Source of the DNA: an uncultured Vibrio sp.
Lineage (GTDB): Bacteria > Pseudomonadota > Gammaproteobacteria > Enterobacterales > Vibrionaceae
Direction: 5' to 3'
Assembly: GCA_947504195.1 (NCBI GenBank)
Contig: CANNGN010000013.1
Coordinates: 1-64,000, forward strand
DNA: 64,000 bases
The first letter of the stretch is position 1. Each line of letters opens with the position of its first letter. Below, one piece after another: positions 20,478 to 28,976 of this stretch. The notes below the pieces were generated by a model. It worked only from the letters and a program-made list of their open reading frames with translations, was not told where the DNA came from and searched no databases. A program made the translations under genes and the position numbers.

Positions 20478-22088
20478 ATGAGCACAAATCAAGAACATCA
20501 ATGTGATGTACTAGTGATTGGTAGTGGTGCAGCAGGACTTACATTAGCCCTGCATATCGCAAAAAAATGCAACGTCATTGTCCTTAGTAAAGGGCCTTGG
20601 AGTGAAGGTTCTACCTTTTACGCTCAAGGTGGTATTGCCGCAGTATTCGATGAATCGGACAGTGTTGAATCCCATGTGCAAGATACATTGGTCGCTGGAG
20701 CCGGAATCTGTGACGAAGCATCGGTACGTTATATTGCTGAGAATGCCAAGCAATCAGTCCAGTGGCTTATCGATGGCGGTGTGCCTTTTGATCTTGATGA
20801 AGATAGTAAAGAAACAAACCCGAAATATCATTTAACCCGCGAAGGTGGACACAGCCATCGACGAATTCTTCATGCTGCCGATGCAACGGGTATGGCAATG
20901 CAGAACTCATTACAAGACAATGTGAAATACCATCCTAATATCACAGTACTAGAGCGCCACAATGCACTCGATCTAATTACTGAAGATAAAATAGGTGGTG
21001 ATGCGAATAAAGTGATTGGTGCGTATGTTTGGAACCGCAATGATGAGCACGTTGAAACCATCTGTGCCAAATCGGTTGTTTTAGCTACCGGGGGATCATC
21101 AAAAGTTTACCAATACACATCGAATCCTGACGTCTCTTCTGGCGATGGTGTGGCGATGGCATGGCGCGCGGGTTGTCGTGTCGCAAACCTCGAATTCAAT
21201 CAATTCCATCCAACTTGCTTATTCCACCCAGAAGCTCGTAATTTCCTTCTAACTGAAGCATTACGTGGCGAGGGTGCCCACTTAATCCGTCCCGATGGCT
21301 CTCGCTTTATGAAGGATTTTGATGAACGAGGTGAATTGGCCCCACGTGATGTCGTCGCGAGAGCAATAGATTATGAAATGAAACGCCTCGGTGCAGACTG
21401 CATGTATATAGACATCAGTCATAAACCGGCAGACTTTATTGAGAAACATTTCCCAACGATCAATTCCCGACTACTTGAACTGGGCATTGATATGACGAAA
21501 GAGCCTATCCCGATTGTCCCAGCAGCACATTACACCTGTGGTGGTGTTATGGTCGATCAAAATGGTCGCACTGATCTAAAACAGCTTTATGCCATTGGCG
21601 AAGTAAGTTACACCGGACTTCATGGTGCAAACCGTATGGCTTCTAACTCACTGCTAGAGTGTGTTGTATATGCTCGTTCGGCTTCTCAAGAGCTACTAAA
21701 AACACTTCCGCAATCTACATTAGCTAGCGGCTTACCAGCCTGGGATGAAAGCCAAGTTGGTAACTCAGATGAAGAAGTGATTATTCAACATAACTGGCAT
21801 GAATTACGCTTGTTTATGTGGGATTACATGGGTATCGTCCGCACAGACAAACGCCTGGAGCGTGCACTACGCCGCATCGATCTACTGAAACAAGAAACGC
21901 ACGATTATTACAGTAACTTTAGAGTTTCTAATAACTTAATTGAAATGCGCAATCTACTACAGGTTGCGGAGTTGATGGTACGTTGTGCTATGCAGCGGAA
22001 AGAAAGCCGAGGGTTACATTATACTCTCGATTACCCAGATCAACTTGAAAATAGTGGCCCTACGGTTCTCGATCCAAAAGACTACTAA
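20478..22088 (+). CDS. nadB: L-aspartate oxidase
   Basis: NadB oxidises L-aspartate to iminoaspartate, the first step of de novo NAD synthesis. The 536-residue flavoprotein has the FAD-binding motif VIGSGAAGL at residues 13-21, YAQGGIAA, the active-site segment REGGHSHRRILHA, HPTCL, PAAHYTCGGV and GEVSYTGLHGANRMASNSLLE. Length and motifs separate it from succinate dehydrogenase flavoprotein. It is transcribed away from rpoE, as in E. coli. Confidence 0.98.
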   Translation: MSTNQEHQCDVLVIGSGAAGLTLALHIAKKCNVIVLSKGPWSEGSTFYAQGGIAAVFDESDSVESHVQDTLVAGAGICDEASVRYIAENAKQSVQWLIDGGVPFDLDEDSKETNPKYHLTREGGHSHRRILHAADATGMAMQNSLQDNVKYHPNITVLERHNALDLITEDKIGGDANKVIGAYVWNRNDEHVETICAKSVVLATGGSSKVYQYTSNPDVSSGDGVAMAWRAGCRVANLEFNQFHPTCLFHPEARNFLLTEALRGEGAHLIRPDGSRFMKDFDERGELAPRDVVARAIDYEMKRLGADCMYIDISHKPADFIEKHFPTINSRLLELGIDMTKEPIPIVPAAHYTCGGVMVDQNGRTDLKQLYAIGEVSYTGLHGANRMASNSLLECVVYARSASQELLKTLPQSTLASGLPAWDESQVGNSDEEVIIQHNWHELRLFMWDYMGIVRTDKRLERALRRIDLLKQETHDYYSNFRVSNNLIEMRNLLQVAELMVRCAMQRKESRGLHYTLDYPDQLENSGPTVLDPKDY

Positions 22089-22106
22089 TAGATTCAATTA
22101 ATATAT

Positions 22107-22520
22107 TCAATGTTCGACGGGGGCTGAACGCCTCCGTTTTTCATTAAAAATAATCCATCGATAATCCGACTCTTTACAACTATCACGCCACAGTAAATAC
22201 CTATCTGAGCCACACGTTATACTTAAAAATACAGCTGAATACCGTGTTGAGAACAATGTAATTGGTCGCGCTTTTCCCGCGAACGTCTTTAACGTCCCAT
22301 CTGTTTGATAAGTGACTTCACCGCGCAATTCAGCACTAAGGATAGATGTTGACTGGAACCAACGAATAATCGTGAAAGAACAAAACAATTGAACAACAGC
22401 GTGAAGAGAAGATAACCATATTACCTCTAAAGCAAACATCACAACGGAGAATTCAACTAAAGAGGCAAGAATAGAAGGCCGACAGTAGAGTTTAACGGAC
22501 TTTACTGAGGTTATGAGCAA
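22107..22520 (-). CDS. ygfX: YgfX (CptA) family inner-membrane protein
   Basis: YgfX is a small membrane protein encoded next to sdhE; in E. coli it was described as a toxin-like inhibitor of FtsZ and MreB polymerisation, and that role is debated. Two hydrophobic helices lie in the first third (LASLVEFSVVMFALEVIWL and the following segment), then a soluble beta-rich tail with the pattern DGTLKTFAGKARPI. No ATG fits well: an in-frame TTG at 22518-22520 preceded by GGTGGA gives 137 residues, close to E. coli (135), and a 29-bp overlap with sdhE. In-frame ATGs at 22544 and 22559 are alternatives. Confidence 0.75.
   Translation of the reverse strand: MLITSVKSVKLYCRPSILASLVEFSVVMFALEVIWLSSLHAVVQLFCSFTIIRWFQSTSILSAELRGEVTYQTDGTLKTFAGKARPITLFSTRYSAVFLSITCGSDRYLLWRDSCKESDYRWIIFNEKRRRSAPVEH
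22116..22141 (+). terminator. nadB terminator, inside the 3' end of ygfX
   Basis: Stem ACGGGGGC against GCCTCCGT (one G-U pair) with a 5-nt loop, followed by five T on the plus strand. It lies 28 bp after the nadB stop and overlaps the last codons of the convergent ygfX gene. Confidence 0.75.
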
Positions 22521-22752
22521 CGATTTTATCCACCATGGAAGCATGAGCCAAGTTATCACTTCTAGTGTGTTGCATTATCCAAGAAAATAAATCTGGATCA
22601 TCACACGTCAACAAAGAAACAAAATCTTTTTGCTCAGATTCATCTAGAGAATCAAAACACTCTTCAAAGAAAGGCATGATAACAACATCAAGTTCCAACA
22701 TTCCACGGCGACACGCCCACTTGATTCGAGCTTTCTCTTGGTTTGAATACAT
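22492..22752 (-). CDS. sdhE: Succinate dehydrogenase flavinylation factor SdhE
   Basis: SdhE (YgfY) promotes covalent attachment of FAD to the flavoprotein subunits of succinate dehydrogenase and fumarate reductase. The 86-residue protein has the diagnostic RGMLELD segment (residues 16-22) followed by VIMPFFEE. It also has the conserved aspartate-rich stretch LLTCDDPDLFSWI. It overlaps ygfX, forming the usual sdhE-ygfX pair, and is divergent from ygfZ. Confidence 0.93.
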   Translation of the reverse strand: MYSNQEKARIKWACRRGMLELDVVIMPFFEECFDSLDESEQKDFVSLLTCDDPDLFSWIMQHTRSDNLAHASMVDKIVAHNLSKVR

Positions 22753-22898
22753 TCTCTATCCCCAATTATGTTTATGAGCTCATTAGTGTAACAAGGGAGA
22801 ACAAATCCAACTAGTGGCTCAATCACACAACGGTAGCTGCTGACAAAATTTGCGATCCGCTTTAACATAGGTGGAAATAGATTTGTTGGACAATAATT

Positions 22899-23861
22899 AT
22901 GGCCGGATACAACGATGTTACCCACACTTCAATCGCTAGCAATGAAGATCTTCCTTCTCTGGCGCTCTCACCTCTCTCATCATGGGGGTACATCTCATTA
23001 AGTGGCGAGGATTCAACAACATTTCTTCAAGGACAGGTCACCTGTGATGTCAAAGCATTAACCGCGGAACACGTTAGCTTAGGTGCTCATTGCGATGCCA
23101 AGGGAAAAATGTGGTCGGTATTTACTCTTTTCCATCATAACGATGAGGTTGCGTTGTTTCAGCCTTTATCGGCTATCGAAACTGAACTAAAAGAACTTAA
23201 AAAGTACGCGATCTTCTCAAAAGTTGAATTAAAACAAGGTGGTGATATCTGCCTTGGGCTCATTGGAAAAGATGTACAGAGCTATATGGATAAGCTAACT
23301 CCTGATCAAACTGGGGATGTTCGTCGCATTGAAGGCGGTAGTGCTGTAAAGATTTCCAATCAACGTTGGCTGCTTATGTTTAGCCCACAAAATGCACAAG
23401 CTTTTTCTGAGCAGTTTTCTGCACCCATCTGTGATGATTCATTATGGACATTACTTAATATTATCGAAAACTACCCTGTATTAACTCAAGCGGAACAAGC
23501 TCAACATATTCCGCAAGCGCTAAACTTACATGCGTTAGGTGGTATCTCATTTACGAAAGGGTGCTATACAGGCCAAGAAACCGTTGCTCGAGCAAAATAC
23601 AGAGGCACCAACAAACGAGCAATGTATCGAGTTAGCGGACCAAGGTCGAATGCAGATAACATTAACTTGGAACGTTCAGTTGGAGAAAATTGGCGCTCAG
23701 CAGGCACGTTATTAACCAGTTTCCAATTCAATGATAATCACGCGACAGGGCTCATCATATTGCCTAATAATTTAGAAGCAACGACTCAACTTCGACTAAG
23801 CGAAGAGCTGGATGACATTTGGAAAATTGAAGCACTGCCATATTCTCTCGATGAAGAATAA
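22899..23861 (+). CDS. ygfZ: tRNA-modifying / Fe-S cluster protein YgfZ
   Basis: YgfZ is a folate-binding protein, related to the GcvT fold, that supports certain Fe-S enzymes including MiaB. The 320-residue product has the conserved KGCYTGQE motif (FTKGCYTGQETVARAKYRG region, about residues 218-236) and the N-terminal ISLSGEDSTTFLQGQVTCDV segment. It is divergent from sdhE, with a 146-bp gap. The following gene is convergent. Confidence 0.95.
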   Translation: MAGYNDVTHTSIASNEDLPSLALSPLSSWGYISLSGEDSTTFLQGQVTCDVKALTAEHVSLGAHCDAKGKMWSVFTLFHHNDEVALFQPLSAIETELKELKKYAIFSKVELKQGGDICLGLIGKDVQSYMDKLTPDQTGDVRRIEGGSAVKISNQRWLLMFSPQNAQAFSEQFSAPICDDSLWTLLNIIENYPVLTQAEQAQHIPQALNLHALGGISFTKGCYTGQETVARAKYRGTNKRAMYRVSGPRSNADNINLERSVGENWRSAGTLLTSFQFNDNHATGLIILPNNLEATTQLRLSEELDDIWKIEALPYSLDEE

Positions 23862-23886
23862 CGATTCTTAGCAAACAACAAGGCAG

Positions 23887-23915
23887 CTAAGGGGAAATAG
23901 TCGATTTTCCCTTAG
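23887..23915. terminator. Bidirectional hairpin between ygfZ and the AraC gene
   Basis: Inverted repeat CTAAGGGGAAA / TTTTCCCTTAG with a 7-nt loop. It overlaps the stop codon of the AraC-family gene and begins 25 bp after the ygfZ stop. It could terminate both convergent transcripts. The T-tract is short on both strands. Confidence 0.5.
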
Positions 23916-24949
23916 TTTGCTCGGTTTGCCGATACAGCTGGTGGATACCCGAACGCTTTCTTAAAGGCATTGGTAAAATTTGAAGGGTGTCGATAACCTG
24001 CGTTATAAGCCACTTCTGTCACGCTGGCAGTCCCACGCTCTAGATGCTGACGAGCGATTTCCAACCGTCTACGTCGAATATAACTTTGAATACTGCAGCC
24101 TAATTTGCTTTTAAACTTTCTCTGCAAGTTGGACTCACTCATTGCACTGTATTGAGCCAGTTCTTTCCCCGGCAACGTCCGATCTAAGTTAACTTCAATA
24201 TACGAGACTAATTCATCCAATGAACGCCCCCCTTTCCGATCTTTTACACTCATCTCTGTTGTTGTTTTTACCCCACTAAATGCCACGTTATCGTTAATTC
24301 CAATCTGTTCAAAAATCTCAAAAAGAAACTGATAACCTAATGTTTCTAGTGTCATTTTCTCCAAGATACCCTTGGGAGAACGTTGGTGAATAATCTCTAA
24401 AGTCAACGCCATTAACCTGTCAGTCAAATTTAACCTACAGTTTGCCATGTGTTGATTAATAAAGGTTTCAACATTTGATCCAGATTCAATGCGATCTTCG
24501 ACCCAGTCTATAGGTATAACAATGTTTAGCTTAGTAACATGATTACCTTTCTCGATAATCCGCCTGAAAGTAGCGGGTTTTGTCAGGTTCACCACGACAC
24601 CTGTTGGCCCTGTACTGGCATCAAATACAAATCGAAGATCGTCATAGCTAATATCCAACTTTCCTTCCAGCAAAATAACCAAAATTACGGATTTTTTAGC
24701 TGTCGAAACAACCTGATAATCGGCCAATTCCGTTGACGTTCCGCCACTTAGAGAGAAACTGTTTTTCACGTTATATTGAATAAGTTGACCTACAACGAGT
24801 TCTTTTGGTGAGTTAGGACTATCAGAGACAAGTACCTGTCTCTTTTCAGTATTATCCCAGTGTATCAATGCACTTCTTTGAAGCGATGACTTGAGTTTTC
24901 TCGTCATAGGAACCTGCCAATTTCTCATAACAACATGGTGATTTTGCAT
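23912..24949 (-). CDS. AraC-family transcriptional regulator of the siderophore-uptake cassette
   Basis: The C-terminal 100 residues form a two-helix-turn-helix AraC domain (LAQYSAMSESNLQRKFKSK, then VTEVAYNAGYRHPSNFTNAFKKAFGYPP). The N-terminal part is not a recognisable sugar-binding cupin and resembles PchR-type iron regulators only in general layout. The reading frame is open up to 25099, overlapping the divergent esterase gene. I chose the ATG at 24947-24949 because the one at 25007-25009 coincides with a Fur-box-like site; a later ATG at 24905-24907 has a better ribosome site. The regulatory target is inferred from position. Confidence 0.8.
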   Translation of the reverse strand: MQNHHVVMRNWQVPMTRKLKSSLQRSALIHWDNTEKRQVLVSDSPNSPKELVVGQLIQYNVKNSFSLSGGTSTELADYQVVSTAKKSVILVILLEGKLDISYDDLRFVFDASTGPTGVVVNLTKPATFRRIIEKGNHVTKLNIVIPIDWVEDRIESGSNVETFINQHMANCRLNLTDRLMALTLEIIHQRSPKGILEKMTLETLGYQFLFEIFEQIGINDNVAFSGVKTTTEMSVKDRKGGRSLDELVSYIEVNLDRTLPGKELAQYSAMSESNLQRKFKSKLGCSIQSYIRRRRLEIARQHLERGTASVTEVAYNAGYRHPSNFTNAFKKAFGYPPAVSANRAN

Positions 24950-24993
24950 AAGTGAATATGCTGTCACACCTCGAAAAATAAACTTACCATAAA

Positions 24994-25008
24994 TGCGAAT
25001 AAATATCA
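24994..25008. promoter_or_regulatory. Fur-box-like site between the AraC regulator and the esterase
   Basis: The 15-mer TGCGAATAAATATCA matches the 7-1-7 Fur consensus (tGAtAAT-n-ATTaTCA) at 12 of 14 positions, counted by eye. It lies 22 bp upstream of the esterase start and 45 bp upstream of the chosen AraC start, so one site could control both directions. Confidence 0.55.
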
Positions 25009-25029
25009 TTACAGGAAATTTTAATTCCA

Positions 25030-26640
25030 ATGAAATGGATTGTATTAGCAGCATTGATTGCAACTTGGGTAGGACACACAAACGCAATGACATTAACACT
25101 CGATCAGACCCATCATTTCGATGCGAATCAGAAAGAATCCGTCGTAATCCCTGTCGACCAACCTCGCTATTTACGAGGATATATTCGCAGTGACTCTACT
25201 TTGGCCAAAGTAAATATCCGAAATTCACAAGGAAAGATAGTAAAGACTCTTATTGGTTCACCAAGCAAAGAGGTGGAGATTTTTTGGTTCATCGCACAAC
25301 CTGATGACTACCAATTTGAATTTACCAGCGTTAAACAAACTCCTGTAAATATTGAATTGCGCTTCAATGAGTTAGCATTAAAAAACAACCAATATCTCTC
25401 ACCAGATATCCCCATCATTAGTCCTCTTCTTATGGAGACGGCAAAACAACTCAATCAAGATACAAGTGAAGCTGAACAAGTTTTTTGGCAGCAGTTAAAA
25501 ACCAGAGGTGGAGCACCGCTGGTTGAATACAAAGAAAATGGCAATGCCATTGTGACCTTTCTTTATAAAGGTATCGCCAATAATGTTAGATTACTCGGCG
25601 CTCCCTATAGTGGTCATGAACATCTAAGACAGTTGGGTAACAGTGGTATTTGGTTTCATTCATTTGAAGTTCCGCCAGACACTCGGCTGTCATATCAAAT
25701 CGCGCCTAATGTTCCCCAACTCATTGACAGTAAAAGCAGAGAACAAAGAAGGGCTGTACTTGCAACCGCCCAGCCCGATCGATTAAACCCTAACCCAAAC
25801 TTTGGTGAAGGTGATAATTTATTTGGATCGGCTTCAACGCTAACACTCTCTCATAACATCAACGACAATTTCGTCAATGATATTAATAACCCCAAAGGGT
25901 CAGTCACTGATTTTATCTATAATGGCAACGAAAACTCACTCCCTCGAAAAGTGAGTATTTACCAACCCAATAGTCTCTATCCGATTGAAAGTAATGCGCC
26001 ACTTTTAATTCTATTTGATGGCGACGCTTATCTAGATAAAGTACCAACACCTATTATTCTGGACAATTTGATCGCGAAAAAGATCGTGCCACCAATGCGC
26101 GCCGTGTTTATCAATACTCCACTCCCCAGCATGAGAGGAAAAGAGCTCACTCCCAATAAAGCGTATTCCGATTTTCTAGCCTTAGAGTTTATGCCATGGC
26201 TTTGTGAGCAACAGACAATTTGCCCGAATGCAGAAGACACGATTTTATCGGGTTCGAGTTATGGCGGTTTAGCCTCAATGCACATCGCATTTCAGCATCC
26301 CGAGAAATTTGGCAATGTACTTAGTCAATCAGGCTCTTTCTGGTGGGCACCTCAGTCGGATACCTCCTCAGAGTCAACCAACAATTGGATGGCTGATCTC
26401 ATTCGCTCCGAACCCAACAAGCCTATTCACATTTACCTAAATGCTGGTTTATTCGAAATAGAGCCTGCCTCAAAAAACATCCTAGACACCAACCGACAAC
26501 TCTATAAAGCGTTATTAGAAAAAGGGTATACAACCACTTTTCAAGAAGCACCGGGTGGTCACGACTACTTTAGCTGGCGAGTTATGTTGGTGCAGGGTTT
26601 AACAACACTTTTTACCAATAAAAATAAAGATTCAATCTAA
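25030..26640 (+). CDS. Exported enterobactin-esterase-like hydrolase
   Basis: The 536-residue protein starts with a signal peptide cleaved near TNA-MT (residue 20), so it acts outside the cytoplasm. Residues about 20-120 look like a beta-sandwich domain of the pre-peptidase-C type. Residues about 145-235 resemble the Fes/IroD N-terminal domain (FWQQLKTRGGAPLVEY). The rest is a Fes/YieL-type alpha/beta hydrolase with nucleophile S410 (GSSYGG) and H511 (PGGHDYF). It is longer than Fes (about 400) or the periplasmic IroE/PfeE. Likely role: cleavage of the trilactone of ferric enterobactin or a related catecholate after uptake. The receptor gene follows after 12 bp. Confidence 0.85.
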   Translation: MKWIVLAALIATWVGHTNAMTLTLDQTHHFDANQKESVVIPVDQPRYLRGYIRSDSTLAKVNIRNSQGKIVKTLIGSPSKEVEIFWFIAQPDDYQFEFTSVKQTPVNIELRFNELALKNNQYLSPDIPIISPLLMETAKQLNQDTSEAEQVFWQQLKTRGGAPLVEYKENGNAIVTFLYKGIANNVRLLGAPYSGHEHLRQLGNSGIWFHSFEVPPDTRLSYQIAPNVPQLIDSKSREQRRAVLATAQPDRLNPNPNFGEGDNLFGSASTLTLSHNINDNFVNDINNPKGSVTDFIYNGNENSLPRKVSIYQPNSLYPIESNAPLLILFDGDAYLDKVPTPIILDNLIAKKIVPPMRAVFINTPLPSMRGKELTPNKAYSDFLALEFMPWLCEQQTICPNAEDTILSGSSYGGLASMHIAFQHPEKFGNVLSQSGSFWWAPQSDTSSESTNNWMADLIRSEPNKPIHIYLNAGLFEIEPASKNILDTNRQLYKALLEKGYTTTFQEAPGGHDYFSWRVMLVQGLTTLFTNKNKDSI

Positions 26641-26652
26641 TAAGGGATTACC

Positions 26653-28626
26653 ATGACATCATCAAAATTAAGCCTTGCAGTGGCGATAGCGCTCTCATCG
26701 ACAACACCTTTATCCAGCTTTGCAAATGAAGGTAACCACGATATGGACGTTATGGTTGTAACTGCAGCGCAGCACGAGACTTCCATTAAAGACGCCCCCG
26801 CTTCGATTTCTGTAATCACTAGCGAGGAAATCAATAAACTTCCTGCTACAGATATTACGACAGCATTGGAGAGCGTTGCTGGTGTCCACATATCCAAAAG
26901 TACAGGGAGCGAAAATAAAATCATTATTCGCGGCCTTCACAACCAAAACTCCTCAAATGGTAACTACACCTTAATTTTGGTCAATGGACGACGTACTAGC
27001 TCCAGTGAAACCGTTATTCGTGGAGCATCGTTTGATTTATCGAGTATTCCACTCAATTCGATTGAGCAAATTGAAGTCGTTCGAGGCCCAATGTCTTCAC
27101 TTTATGGTAGTGAAGCCATTGGAGGCGTGGTTAATATTATTTTGAAAAAGCCAGACGAAGAAACCCATGTATCGGGAGGATTCACTTATAGCACTCCAGA
27201 TGACAACAATGCTCATAGTTTGGTTTCTAATGCTGATGGCGAGTTGAAGGATGGTAATGCATTTATTACTGGGTCCATTATCCCTAATGTACTTATGTAT
27301 ACCCTTTCTGTCGATGTGAGCAAACAAGATGCTTGGTTCCCTGACAATGCAGGAGATGACTTCACTCCCCAAGCAGAACAAGAACAAAAAGCCATCCGAG
27401 CAGCTTTAACATGGTTACCGACAGACCGAGATGAAATTTATTTTGATCTCGCGTTCGCCGACGATGACAGAACAGAATACAGCTATACCAGTTCCAGCAA
27501 CTCCACAAGTGTAAATTTCTACGATAGCGAAAAGCTCACCTCAACTCTTGGGCACAGTCGCAATTGGGATTGGGGTGAATCAGACTTCTCTTACTTCTAC
27601 GAAAACTCTAAAGTTCATGAAAACAACGCTCACCCCCTCGTTGATGAAGCTGATATGGTACAAAGTAACCACACTTTTGATGGTCGATTTGAATTAACTG
27701 ATTATGACAACCAACTTATCTCGATTGGAGGACAAGCTTTTTACACCAGTGTGGATAACCAACGCGACTACACAGCCGATCGCTCCATAACTCAAACTGC
27801 CATTTACGCACAAGACGAGTATTCAATTAGTGATGATCTAACAGCAACGGTAAGTGGACGAATAACCCACAACAACCAATACGGAAATGACTTTAGCCCA
27901 AGGGTTTATTTTGTCTATAACGGTATCGATAATTTTACGTTTAAGGGGGGCTACGGTGAAGGGTTTAAAGCGCCGACTATCTTCCAATCATCTGAAGATT
28001 TCGGGCTCGTGAGTTGCGGAGGTAGTTGTACGTTGATCGGTAATCCAGATCTTAAACCACAAACCTCAAAAACATACGAATTTTCTACGATGTATTATGC
28101 CAATCGAGGTTACGTCCAAGGTACTTTATTCTTTAATGATGTTAAGAACTTAATCGATAGAGATACCGATCCATACAGCAATTATGGTGCAACCATTATT
28201 CAATACGAAAACTTCGAAAGTGTTGAAACGAAAGGTATCGAACTTGAAGGCGAATTCGATGTATCAGAAAGCCTCTCTCTCGTGTCTAATGCGACTTATA
28301 CCAGCGCCATAGATAAATCCAATGACAGTGACATATCGTATACACCAGAATGGTTGGCCAATATCAACTTAAACTGGGTCGCTTCAGACAATCTTGCATT
28401 ATTTGCTGGTGTTAATTACACAGGTAAACAAAAAGATAGCAACGATGAGTCGCTTGACCCATATTCCATATTCTCAATTGGTGGATCATACGATATCAAT
28501 AACAATTTCACCGTCAAAACAGGTATCACAAATCTTACCGATGAGCGTTTAGATGAATCTGACCAAGACTACGAAGACACTGAAGTTGGTCGAACATATT
28601 ATGTGAAAGTCGATTTCGCGTTTTAG
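26653..28626 (+). CDS. TonB-dependent catecholate siderophore receptor (CirA/IrgA type)
   Basis: The 657-residue outer-membrane receptor has a signal peptide ending near SSFA-NE (residue 25) and a TonB-box-like DVMVVTA. The plug domain contains KDAPASISVIT, RGLHNQNS, LILVNGRR and IEQIEVVRGPMSSLYGSEAIGGVVNII, very like E. coli CirA and V. cholerae IrgA. A 22-strand-barrel-sized region follows and ends in aromatic F. An AAGGGA ribosome site lies in the 12-bp gap after the esterase, so the two form an operon. The ligand is not provable from sequence; catecholate type is inferred from the plug and the neighbouring esterase. Confidence 0.9.
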   Translation: MTSSKLSLAVAIALSSTTPLSSFANEGNHDMDVMVVTAAQHETSIKDAPASISVITSEEINKLPATDITTALESVAGVHISKSTGSENKIIIRGLHNQNSSNGNYTLILVNGRRTSSSETVIRGASFDLSSIPLNSIEQIEVVRGPMSSLYGSEAIGGVVNIILKKPDEETHVSGGFTYSTPDDNNAHSLVSNADGELKDGNAFITGSIIPNVLMYTLSVDVSKQDAWFPDNAGDDFTPQAEQEQKAIRAALTWLPTDRDEIYFDLAFADDDRTEYSYTSSSNSTSVNFYDSEKLTSTLGHSRNWDWGESDFSYFYENSKVHENNAHPLVDEADMVQSNHTFDGRFELTDYDNQLISIGGQAFYTSVDNQRDYTADRSITQTAIYAQDEYSISDDLTATVSGRITHNNQYGNDFSPRVYFVYNGIDNFTFKGGYGEGFKAPTIFQSSEDFGLVSCGGSCTLIGNPDLKPQTSKTYEFSTMYYANRGYVQGTLFFNDVKNLIDRDTDPYSNYGATIIQYENFESVETKGIELEGEFDVSESLSLVSNATYTSAIDKSNDSDISYTPEWLANINLNWVASDNLALFAGVNYTGKQKDSNDESLDPYSIFSIGGSYDINNNFTVKTGITNLTDERLDESDQDYEDTEVGRTYYVKVDFAF

Positions 28627-28676
28627 AAAAATTCAGCAACTAAATGACTGTAATATTCATTCCACTATGATTATTT

Positions 28677-28702
28677 ACCCACCAGAAACCTGGTGGGTTT
28701 TT
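28677..28702 (+). terminator. Terminator of the esterase-receptor operon
   Basis: Stem ACCCACCAG / CTGGTGGGT with a 4-nt loop followed by five T, 50 bp after the receptor stop. Confidence 0.85.
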
Positions 28703-28721
28703 ACTATAATAAAACTGTAAT

Positions 28722-28745
28722 TTGTTGATATTACGATATTAACAA
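28722..28745. repeat. 24-bp near-palindrome upstream of ytfK
   Basis: Arms TTGTTGATAT and ATATTAACAA are complementary at 9 of 10 positions around a TACG centre. It is not followed by a T-tract, so an operator is more likely than a terminator. No regulator is assigned. Confidence 0.5.
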
Positions 28746-28976
28746 TAAAAGAACGTTGAGGTATATCCCGCTAATTTCTACACAATGTTCGTGACAACAA
28801 TTGAATTAAACAATCAACAAATAGTTTAAATTTATAGAAATAAATAGCCAAATATGTAGTTTGGTGCACATAGTTATAGATTGATGGCGTAAAAGGTAAC
28901 ATTTTTCATCAGACATCCCTCATATACTAAATCTGACGTCTATACTAATTAGATAATAACAAGAGAAGGAACAGTT

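Larger units (their letters stand above)
28627..28976. other. AT-rich gap before ytfK (350 bp)
   Basis: After the receptor terminator this stretch is very AT-rich. It contains one near-palindrome (28722-28745) and must carry the ytfK promoter. A TATACT -10-like element near 28922 is possible, but I see no convincing -35. No coding sequence was recognised. Confidence 0.5.

Noticed and set aside
22644..22925. A 93-codon minus-strand frame overlapping sdhE and the sdhE-ygfZ gap
   Set aside because: It runs through sdhE in another frame and has no recognisable domain; sdhE explains the region.
23912..28626. Pathogenicity-island or prophage origin for the iron cassette
   Set aside because: No integrase, tRNA edge, direct-repeat ends or obvious compositional break were seen; only its accessory content stands out.
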